From Glossina fuscipes (taxonomy: Eukaryota > Arthropoda > Insecta > Diptera > Glossinidae), in assembly GCF_014805625.2 (NCBI RefSeq), contig NW_023998431.1, positions 1,037,685 to 1,101,684 of the forward strand: a DNA stretch of 64,000 nt. Reading direction: 5' to 3'. The position numbers were made by a program, and so were the translations under genes. The notes below the pieces were generated by a model that was not told where the DNA came from, made no database searches, and worked only from the letters and a program-made list of their open reading frames with translations. Below are positions 39,336 through 49,108 of this stretch, one piece after another. Position 1 is the stretch's first letter. Every line of letters starts with the position of its first letter.

Positions 39336-40976
39336 CAAATACCCGCAGCCTTTCACTCCCATTCTTTGGATGGACGTACTTAGCCTATATTATATAATAA
39401 ATTTAATTTAACACAGATATTAATATAAAAATTTTTTCAAATACATTCATGAATGCCGATCGACAAATTCCCAAACAAACAAATGCTTTCACAATTTTTA
39501 TCTAAAAGAAAGAATTGGCTATCGGCCTCAAAATATATACTTTTAAGGTTTCTTGGATGTTATAACAACCACACATTCGTGAGACTTTCATTTTTCTTTT
39601 CTTAAATAGAAGTCGTGCAATTATATGCCATATAATTGTATATCATTGAGCGATTCTCCAAAACTTTCTTCACAAATCATCTATTGATTGATTGTAAATA
39701 GTTCAGTTTTAGGTTTTTCGCAAACAGTAAATACATAAACAAAGCGTTAATTAAGAAATCTGTTTTTTTTTTTCTTATTTATGCAAATGTTTAAAGAAAT
39801 TTGTAGTTTAGAAAAATTTTCATTAGCGAAACAGAAAATTAATTCTTTAATTGAATAATCTCAAAAAAACCATGCTTTGAAAAAAAATTTTTTTTAGTTT
39901 TTTTTTTTTTTTTAATATTTATTTTAATTTAGTTTAATTGATATCACTTCACTGTATTTGGTATTGCATGAGAACTGAAATTGAAATCTATTTTCATTTT
40001 TTTTTTTTTGTTTTTTACTTTATTGTTAAGAAATTTATTCATTTTTTTTGTAACAGTTAGATACGCTTTTCTAAGCAAAAATTCAGTATGTAATGAAATT
40101 AATATTGTTTCTAAATGTTAAGCAGGAAAAAAAGAGAAAAAAAAAACAATATTGTCATTAATGTTGCAGTTGTCGTCGGGGTTGTTAATGATTGTGCATT
40201 AAACTAATATTCTATAAACATTGACAACAACAACAACAACAATAAGAATAATAAATATTAAATAAATATATTGTGTAATTATAGTTGTAAGCGTTGAACT
40301 AACTAAATGACTGACTGATTGGCTGGCTGACTATTTACGGTTTAGCACCGTTTATTTAAAAATTGACGAGACACCACAAAAAATATATATTACACACAAA
40401 CACAATTACATATAATGTATATATATATTTGTATGTTTATATATATATATATATATAAGTGTGTTTCATGTACATATATTTATAAAAACATGCACATGTA
40501 CCTACATACACCTATGTATACGCGCAAAGATACACAGATAAGTAAGCTAAATACAGTCACAGTATCTATCATCGCTTGAATGTGTGTAATTCGTGAAGTC
40601 ATTGAAAAAAATTTTTGTGTTTATTTGTTTATTTTTGTTTTATTTGTTTCTTTTTTGCTTATATTTTTATATTTTGTCGTTACTTTATACGATAAACACA
40701 ATGTGTATGTATGTATATATTTAGGTAGGATTGTGCGAGAATAATTTTTATTTTATTTTCATTTTATTTTTATTATTATTTTTTTATTTATTTTTTTTCT
40801 TTCTTGATTTTACCACAAACACGACATTTCTTCTCACTCCTCATAGTTTGACTATTTTGCTATCGGAAAAAATTATAGCAAAGAGAAAAAAAATATATAA
40901 AAAAAACAAAAAAAAAAAGCAAAAAATGTATAAATGAAAAATCGTGCAAACCTCGTACATTTGTTATATCTACATA

Positions 40977-41022
<46 letters not shown>

Positions 41023-41935
41023 GCACACTTGCACACGTCCGTATATGTATATACATACACATTTACGGAATATATATATATATATATATATGTGCTTGCG
41101 TATGTGTATGTACTTTATGTACTACAATGACAACAACCATAATAAATAGTAGCGTTAAAAATGTAGATGATGTATATATGCATATATATTTATCCGTATG
41201 TGAATATAAATATATGCACATTCATTCATACATGTATAAATAGTCAAAATATGTATTATATATAAGCGGAAATAAATGTGAGAAAAAAATACGAAAAAAA
41301 AGTAACCAACAACGTAGAAAAAAAATTAAAGACATGTTTTTTTCTTTTTTTTTCGAAAAAGGAAAAACATGCATAGAAGAGTAAAGTACATATCGGGCAT
41401 AAAGTCAGGAAAAATATTATGTAAAAGAAAATGAAGAAATGAAAAAAAGTGTCTATATGCACATACGCAAACATTTATGTATATATTAAACCTCATCACA
41501 CTACTCTTAAGAACTCATGAACTCACTCTCAAAGGCATTCATTGCTTACATATTGCACAACTCATGGCATATAATAACACACATCAAGAACAACAACGAA
41601 GACAATAACAGTTGGATATAACTTGGTAGATTGGTTGGCTTGGTTGGTTGGTTGGGTTAAAAGACCTTTTTTTTTTCTTTCATTCCTTAAACATCAGTCT
41701 ACGGCTGTTCTCCTTTTTATGCTTTTTCTATTTTTTTATTTTTATTTTTTATTGTTTTTATTAAGGATATTCTCGACAAAACGCAACCATTGATAATCGT
41801 ATGAAGAAAAGAGGAATAAAATGTTTAAGAATGAAGGAGGAATAACACTTCAACATATTAATGTTGAAGTAATCATCTTACATACAAAAACAACAAGAAC
41901 AATATAAGGCAATACAATATTAAAAGTGTTTATTT

Positions 41936-41937
<2 letters not shown>

Positions 41938-41997
<60 letters not shown>

Positions 41998-42070
41998 TCT
42001 TTCATTTTTTCTTTCTTTCTTTTTCTGCTCCTGTCCTTCTTTCCCTCTCTCTCATTCTCTTTCTCTCGCA
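41938..42070. repeat. Long pyrimidine tract, (CT)n then (TTTC)n
   Basis: About 130 bases with almost only C and T on the plus strand. They run from CCCTCTCTCT through TTTC repeats to CTCATTCTCTTTCTCTCGC. Confidence 0.95.
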
Positions 42071-42799
42071 CTCTATACAATACACTTACGTTTTATTTAA
42101 AGCACAAACAAAAATAAAGAAAACTATATACAAATCCAATGAGCAATATTAAGGCTTTTATTAAAGTCATTTTCTTTTGCTGTCAATAAGAAGAGAGAAG
42201 GCATTAAGGAAAAATGAAAATTTTACATGTGCTGAATTGAGTACAATTCAGTACCGTATAAAGATCTGTTATCAGTTTATTTTACAACAAGCATATAGAG
42301 ACCCTCCGTATTGGTGTATTTTTTCATTAGGATTATATCACGCGATATATACTCTTAGGTTCCAATGAATTTTGACTCCCAACCCTAGCTTGTTAAGATT
42401 TAACTTTTTAGCTATGGGGTACAGTAAACCTGATTGAACAATGTTCGAATATTATGCAAATTTGTTGTGAAATTTTGCTTTCATTTCAAGGTCAACTAGT
42501 TTGAGAGTCAGGGCTGGCCAGTTTATTATCTCGATAAGCGAATAACAAAACCGAATCCCATATCATCTAACATCTTTTACAATGCTTCCGTATTAATAAG
42601 AGACACGAATGCAAAGATATTATTACAACTAAACTCTGCTGTAATTGTAGGCTGAATCGTTAGTGAGAACTAATAACTAGCAATATGCCCGTTTTTGGCC
42701 AATCTGTATGTGATAATAAGCGTAATTGCGGATCCCGAATTAACTCTTTTCCAGAATGACAACAAATCGCAACTGTTCTGTTAGTCTATCGGAGAGATA

Positions 42800-42915
42800 A
42801 ACGAACAAACAAGTTTAAGTCGATTCGGAAAGTGATTCAAAATTGATCGGTATAATGATGAAAGTTGGGACTATTTCGAATCCATTCGAACTTGATAATA
42901 TACTCTATGAAGCAA
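42800..42915 (+). repeat. Dispersed repeat family 2, copy at 42.8 kb
   Basis: Plus strand. AAGTCGATTCGGAAAGTGAT, ATTGATCGGTATAATGATGA, CTATTTCGAATCCATTCGAA and GATAATATACTC keep the order of the family. Confidence 0.5.
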
Positions 42916-43239
42916 GTGCTGTAAGGTATAGCTAGCTAGCTGACACGATCGATGGCAAGACTATGCGTCTCTTAGAATTACAATTTCCTTAATAATCCCT
43001 CCAAAAGGTCACTCTGTACGCACTTCAGGAACTATATTTAAGCAGAACATACATATATTACTAGTACGCCTTGCACTTACATCCGGCGTAGCGACTTCTC
43101 TCGCTCGCAGTAAACTACCGTCCGCAGTATTAATTTATCAATTCTTTTTTTTTTTTGTTTTTGCGATCAGATTTGATTACTCACAATTTGTCATTATGAA
43201 TTATCTTTTTCTTCTTGAAAAAAGGATAAATCCGTTTTA

Positions 43240-44160
43240 ATGCGCAATCGTTTGCCACGTTTCTGGTAAAACTGTTAAGAAATCAGTGTACAACTTCTAA
43301 GCATCCGTCGTTTTCTACCAGGTCGGAAGAACTCTTCATTTTTTGAGGCTTAGCACCTCAGATCATGTAGCGTCGGTTGGAACAAGTGACAAACGAAAGG
43401 AGCAATGTCTACATACAACGGGTGGGGTGCGCTATCCCAATTAAGTGTTGCCATATAGATTTTGACCAACGCTGCAACACCCCGACAATCGTTATCAGTG
43501 GGAGAATAATTTTGTCGTGTCTGAAGTAATAATGGTCGCGTTTTTTTTGAGTACACGGGTCGATCTCATTGATTGTGTTCAGCAGAGTGCTCCAATAGTG
43601 GTTTCACTCGATTTGAGCAACTCGTAATAGACGACACCAATACATAGCATACTGACCAAATATATACCATGAGTTTTTTCCATGAATATTCTCTTCTTTG
43701 AATTACTATCGATAATATGAAGCAAAAAAAGCCTTTTTGCTACGCCTGGCAAGCGGCATTTCATTCATACAAAATCGGTGTTGAACGTCTCTCGGCTTCA
43801 GCTCATATGGAATCCGACTTCCTTGTTTTCAAATTGTTCCAGGCGGATTTATACGATGTGAAATTGTTTATTGAGTCGCTTCTAAATTAAGTGCAAATTC
43901 GTCTTGCTTTTGAGGCGAATCTAGCTTCAATAATACTTCCGATCCCGTGTCCTTGGACACTTTCGGCTTTCCACTGACCCCTTTGATTTCCACGCCAAAG
44001 TTACCATTTTTAAACTTAAAAAACCACTCACGATTAGTCTCCCTCTCGTTTATAGCAGCCTCGCCATTCTTGGTGATTGCTTGTACAAGCAATCGATGCA
44101 AGGAATAAAACAAAAGCTTCCGGAATTGACGTATATTTCGCACTAAGCTTGACATTTTCG
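43240..44160 (-). mobile_element. Degenerate mariner (Mos1/mauritiana-like) transposase gene, nearly full length
   Basis: Read on the minus strand from an ATG at 44155, successive fragments in shifting frames match the order of a Mos1-like transposase. They are an N-terminus MSSLVRNIRQFRKLL, the helix-turn-helix linker ending REWFFKFKNGNFGVE, a PYELK motif (near 43830), an internal VVYYELLKSSET (about 43610), MATLNWDSAPHPLY (near 43450) and a C-terminal FFRPGRKR-like piece near 43310. The comparison is from family knowledge; the motif order is seen. Frameshifts and stops are frequent. At the D-D-34-D sites, the final aspartate position in the DIAPFVCHLF block is replaced by valine. The element is dead. 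Terminal repeats could not be fixed. Confidence 0.85.
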
Positions 44161-44524
44161 CACAAAAAAAGTTGTGCAGTCACTAATGCTTCCAGGTTAT
44201 GTCGCTATCAGATGACCAAACTTACAATCCTACGTTTTACAACCGGCAATTTTAACAAAATCTTTAGGGGGTTATAAAAATTTTTGACAAAAAAATGAAA
44301 TTTTGATACATTATAATATGGGGTAGACATGGCCGACTTATCCAGATAGAATATACGTTTAAATTTCTATATGTTTATCTGCTGCAATTGTTGATTAATG
44401 AGCAAAAATCAATTTTTCCATCTTTGGAAAGCGAAGAGAGTTTACGCGATAACGTACACGTGCCCTTAGGCCAATCGGCATACAAAAATTTCACAATTAA
44501 ATCCAATTGCAGCCAAGAGAATGT

Positions 44525-44672
44525 TTACAATAGACATTACACAGACGCACAAACGAACATGCTTAAATTGATTCTTAATTTGATGCTGATCGAAAATGTA
44601 TATAATTTATGGGGTCTTCGAAGCTTTTTATTGAGCGTTGCAAACGTATTGACAGATTGGTGATGAATGCGG
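44525..44672 (+). repeat. Dispersed repeat family 2, copy at 44.6 kb
   Basis: Plus strand. CATGCTTAAATTGATTCTTA, TTGATGCTGATCGAAAATGT, ATTTATGGGGTCTTCGAAGC and GAGCGTTGCAAACG match the family order. The 91-codon open frame across it is repeat-derived. Confidence 0.55.
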
Positions 44673-45347
44673 AAAAAGTAATCTCTTATATTTTGGTATT
44701 GTAATAAAAACACCCTGATCACCTTAACGTAAACGTGGTTCATACAGGATTAATATGATCCTTAATTTATATGACTGAGTATTTGGAATCTAATGATCGG
44801 TCAAAGTGAGGAAAGGAATTTTTAAAATCAATTATAGGTGATTTTAAAATCAGGTGTAGGTAGCCTATTCTGCGAAGATGGAATGAAAAGCAGAATTAAG
44901 AAAAATGTTTATTTCAAGTATCAACAAATCGCTGAAAACTTTCGTATAAACTAATGTAAGACAATTTTCAACATTAAAAGTACCTGCGATAAAAATGTTA
45001 GGTTTCTTTTTCTTAAAAATCAATTTTAATTTTAAATACACCAAAGGCGAAGGGGCACTGTAAATACGCTTCTTATATGTGTATGTAGACCTCTCCTTCA
45101 GCTTACTACTTTGTGATGTTTTATTAAAAGTTGCAAATAAAGCGAAGAACTTTGCACGCGCTTTACGATGATGGGCAAAAAAAAAAACTTTAAAAAAAAA
45201 AGCAAATTAAAAAAGTTTAGCCAACGTGACAAAAGCAAATGAACTAAAAAAAAAAAATAAAAATAAATAAAGAATAAATGAATAAAATGTGCACTCTGTT
45301 TATTATCGAAAGAAAAGAAATAGGAATTTGAAAACATGTAAAAGCAC

Positions 45348-45720
45348 TTTAGTGGAGTACAGCCCACTATTAAATACCCTGCATTGCCTTATAGTTTCTT
45401 AATAGATGTATTTGTTTCTTAATAGAGTTATTTGAGAAAGTGTTTCGATGCAAACCATTTTCAATAGTAGCGTTCGTCGTTCTTTACACAAATTTTATGA
45501 ACATATTTTAAAAATTTGCGACCTGTACGCTGAACATAAGAATACAAAACGGATAGGTGGACAGAAGCACAGACATGGCTAGATTGATTCTCAAAGTGAC
45601 GCTGAACCGATCGGCACAATAAAAGTTGCGTCTATTTAAAGTCCTCTTACGTGTTACATTCATCCGCACAAACTTAATATACTCTTGTACCACCAAGGGT
45701 GTAGAGTGTAAACAATATGA
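45348..45720 (+). repeat. Dispersed repeat family 2, longest copy
   Basis: Begins with TTTAGTGGAGTACAGCCCAC then TATTAAATACCCT, a start shared with the copy at 47.1 kb. It continues through AATTTGCGACCTGTACGCTG, ACATGGCTAGATTGATTCTC, ATCGGCACAATAAAAGTTGC and GCACAAACTTAATATACTCT, and ends near CAAGGGTGTAGAGTGTAAAC. The total of about 370 bases gives the best idea of full length. Confidence 0.6.
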
Positions 45721-46137
45721 CTGAAAACATATATTAGAGGAAAGCAACTAAAAGATAAACTATTTTTGAAAACAAATATGAAAAAAAAAAAAAAAAAACT
45801 ATACCGAACGCTTATCTAAGCATATATATGCATTTCGCAAAATGCTTTGCGTGAAAAAATTTCATATTTATGAAAAATTGGCAATTATTGATTTTTAAAT
45901 GCTATGTCAGAAACGTGCTTGCTTTAAAAATATGTATAGAAATAAATTAATAAACAAACACTAGAAACCCAGACTTCACATTTCCAACTTAATTAAGAAA
46001 CTATTAAAACTTTAGATTTTCATTTTCTTTGAAAGCTTCAGCTAACTTTTGTTCGCTATCTTTTCAAACTGTCTCAAAACTTAACGTTGGCTCGTCGTCG
46101 TCGTTGTTGTTACTACAAAACTTCTAAGAGCTGACTT

Positions 46138-46171
<34 letters not shown>

Positions 46172-47064
46172 GCGCAATACAAGTAGAATGTAGCTGCATT
46201 GACAGCACCAACAAACAATTTCATCAATATGAAAAGAAACGCAAAAAAAAAAAAAAAAAAAAAAAATGTGGAAACTGTACAAAGCTATCGCGTAAGTTGC
46301 AAAAAATGAAAAAATGAAAAAAAAACAAAAATCGTATCCACACACACAACATCAAATTTACTAACCGACCAAAGTACATTATTACAAAACGTTCAATAAT
46401 TAGCTAAATATACACATACAGAGACATAACACGCACACTTATATACGTATCATATATATATGTAGATATAAAATTGCATATGAGTGTGAACACCATTTTG
46501 ACAGTAAGTAAAAATTTTTTATGCTGATCGCTGCCAAGCGTCAATTTTATACTCTTTAACTTGATTCGGGTTTCTCTCTTAATACAAAACAACTGAAATT
46601 ATTCTAGTCTGATCATTACGACCACTTTATCTTAAGTTCCATATTAAGTTTCTCTATCCTTTACTTGTATGCTGAAAGCAGAAAATACTGCAATGTACAC
46701 TTTACGGTGAAATCATGTGTTGACGGGTGATAAGCATCACGGATAAATAAGTAGTGTGTGAGATGTGAAATCCGTGCATTGATATTGATACCTAGATTAT
46801 TTATTACTTTGTAAATATCTTTAGATACATCGAACCATTTTCTAATTCGTTCCTTGTCTTCATTCAAAAACACGCAAACGATAATAAATCGTTTAATAAA
46901 TCAAATTAATAGAAGCCTTATAAAAAATGTACAGGGCAAACATGGGTAATTTATAAAGAAATTTCTAGGGCTCACCTACTGCGTGATAATTGTATTTACA
47001 AAATCGTTAATGTTGTCTTAGAAATAATCGCGATTCCTTAAATAGTTAATAAGTAAACATACTA
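45721..47064. other. Noncoding block around the possible exon at 46.7 kb
   Basis: Poly-A at 45780-45798, AAT repeats at 46138-46166, poly-A at 46243-46266 and TA/CA runs to 46470. Apart from 46706-46857 nothing is supported. Confidence 0.5.
46706..46857 (-). CDS. Possible internal exon, 50 codons
   Basis: On the minus strand a frame of 50 codons lies between a candidate acceptor (a T-rich tract then GAATGAAG) and an ACC|GTAAAG donor. The peptide starts KERIRKWFDVSKDIYKVINN and contains RDAYHPSTHDFT near its end. Residue use is balanced compared with other chance frames nearby. I do not recognise a family, the acceptor is mediocre, and a chance frame of this length is possible in this DNA. 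Confidence 0.27.
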
Positions 47065-47362
47065 TAGTGGAGTACGGTACACACTGTTAAATATCCCATA
47101 CGATCCTACAATTATCCATATATCGATTTTTCAAAACAAGTTAGCGAATGGTTCGAAACATTTTCAAATTGTACAAAATTTCATTGAAATGTCTCTAAAA
47201 CCTCTCAATAAAACGGACACACAAGCTAGGGTCGATTTACAAAATGATTCTGAATCGATCGCTATAATAAATGGTGAGTCTATCTCAAGTCCCTCCGTGC
47301 ATTCGATACATCTGCACAAATTTAACATATCCTTATACAACAAGTGGTGTTGAATGTAAAAC
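47065..47362 (+). repeat. Dispersed repeat family 2, copy at 47.2 kb
   Basis: Begins TATAGTGGAGTACGGTACAC then TGTTAAATATCCC, as at 45.35 kb. It continues with TCAAATTGTACAAAATTTCA, GATTCTGAATCGATCGCTAT, AGTCTATCTCAAGTCCCTCC and GCACAAATTTAACATATCCT, and ends with ACAACAAGTGGTGTTGAATG. Confidence 0.6.
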
Positions 47363-47951
47363 GCGTTCTTTATGAGAATTGGGCCATAATAAGGCTATTC
47401 CAGAGCAAGCCATGGTTAAGAAGATCAAGTCTTTTTTTATGCAAAAATAATACGCGAAAAAATCCATGCTTTAGATATTAACGTCACCAAATATGTGAAC
47501 TTTTCCATTCGTCTCACGTTAGTGAACGTTTCCCGTCTGAAGTTGCTTTTACATTTAATATCTAATTCTTCATTTCTTTCACTTTCATTTTCACAAATCA
47601 GTTAGGTTGGTGGTCGAATAGAAGTGAGAGCATTGAAAAAAATGTACGGAACCGTTTACCTGTCGATATATAGGTGGACGTAGTAGGAAAACAGTCGTTT
47701 CTTTATTGAAGCTACGGGAAACGATTATATAAAAATTGAAGTAAAGTAAGTCGAAAAAGTCTTGAATAGTCTTTATAGAACGAGTGAAGAAAAAACATTT
47801 CATGCTGAACGAGTATTCGAGTAACAAAGCCAGATAACTACAAAGCTTATTGAAATCAAGTAAAAACCGGATGACAATAGGTTTCTGTGTCAATTATGTT
47901 TGCTCTTGATCGCCAGAAATTGGTCTGTCTAACTAAAGGTTTCTAATTTTT

Positions 47952-48150
47952 ATCTACTAATGTCCCTTATTTGTGTAACGGTAACATGGCGACGATTAAA
48001 TAGAAGAGAGAAAAAGATAAACAGATGGTGGGTGCAATCTGGCTCTAGCTACGACGAAAGCAAACTGTACCAGATCCGAAATTTGAACCCGCGAACATTG
48101 CCTCTGTAGTCGCGATTCTTACCTACAGAGCTACTCATGCTACTGAATGA
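47952..48150 (-). repeat. SINE-like element copy D
   Basis: Minus strand. The A-box-like TAGCTCTGTAGGTAAG is at 48133-48118, AATCGCGACTAC follows, and the B-box-like GGGTTCAAATTTC is at 48090-48078. The 3' end (GGGACATTAGTAGAT) is degraded. The head is the best-preserved of the five copies. Confidence 0.65.
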
Positions 48151-48702
48151 TATTCCCTTTTCATTCTTTTTTTAATGGCTTTTCCGTAAATCTATCGAGA
48201 GCAAATCCACATTCCCGATCATGCTTATCAAGTAGGCAGTGCTCGATTATTATTACTGTTACTGCCTTTAGATTAAAGCTTAAATGGGGAATAATCGGAC
48301 TTGAGTTGTTTTTCCTATGATCATGAACAAAAAGTCTTTTACTATGAGTCTTTTACTATTCATCTCGACACCCTGCTTTCTCTGCTTGGCATCGAATTTT
48401 CTTAAACCGAATTCCGAACTTTTATATGCAACATATCGATTTATGCAACGTCATCGATCAGATCCGTTAGTATAGAAGCAATTCACGCACTGCATGGCAT
48501 AGGGTGCAAGATAATGATATGTCTAACCATATCATATCCCTGTAAAGTGAAAAATACAATTTTAATTGATGTAAAACAAATAAATGCTGAACCACTTTTT
48601 ATTTTCATATATATCTGTGGTTGTGCCTGGCCATGTGGGTAAATCCAATATTGATTTAAAACGCTTTCACCTTAAGACTACTACTTAATAATAATCGATA
48701 GC

Positions 48703-48752
48703 AGAGAAAGAGAGAAAGAGAAAGAGAGAAAGAGAGAGAGAGAGAGAGAAAG
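48703..48752. repeat. (GA)n/(GAAA)n purine repeat
   Basis: GAAAGAGA units leading into a pure AG run about 500 bases downstream of SINE-like copy D. Confidence 0.9.
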
Positions 48753-49108
48753 TGAAATCACTTTCTTTTCTAAAGCACCCTTAACAAGTTTACCTTGGGA
48801 ATTATTATTAGAATAAGAGATATTACAACAAAAATTTTAATTACAAAGCACTAATGCACGATTCAGTATTTTCAAGACGCTTCATTTGCTGGATGTGCCG
48901 AAGCAATTAGCACCTTTATCATACATCATTTTTAACTCGACACATTTTGCACATTCTTTTCACTAATAAAACATTTTCATATAAAGAAGATGCTGCTAGT
49001 CTCCTCCAAGATAGTTGTGTGTTAAACGCGATTGTAATCAGAGTGCGTGTAATTTTATTGAGAATCCATAAGGCATTATTATAAAGGATCTTAGCTCTAT
49101 AAAGCAAG

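Larger units (their letters stand above)
38484..42799. other. Noncoding block; microsatellite-rich at 40.1-42.1 kb
   Basis: Apart from the family 2 copy at 39.3 kb there are T-runs, CAA repeats at 40227-40242, long TA runs at 40979-41023 and 41072-41090, GGTT units near 41630 and the pyrimidine tract. No exon recognised. Confidence 0.55.

Noticed and set aside
48078..48133. A genuine tRNA gene on the minus strand
   Set aside because: A-box and B-box words are present, but the acceptor, anticodon and T arms do not pair. The same head recurs in a longer dispersed repeat, so SINE fits better.
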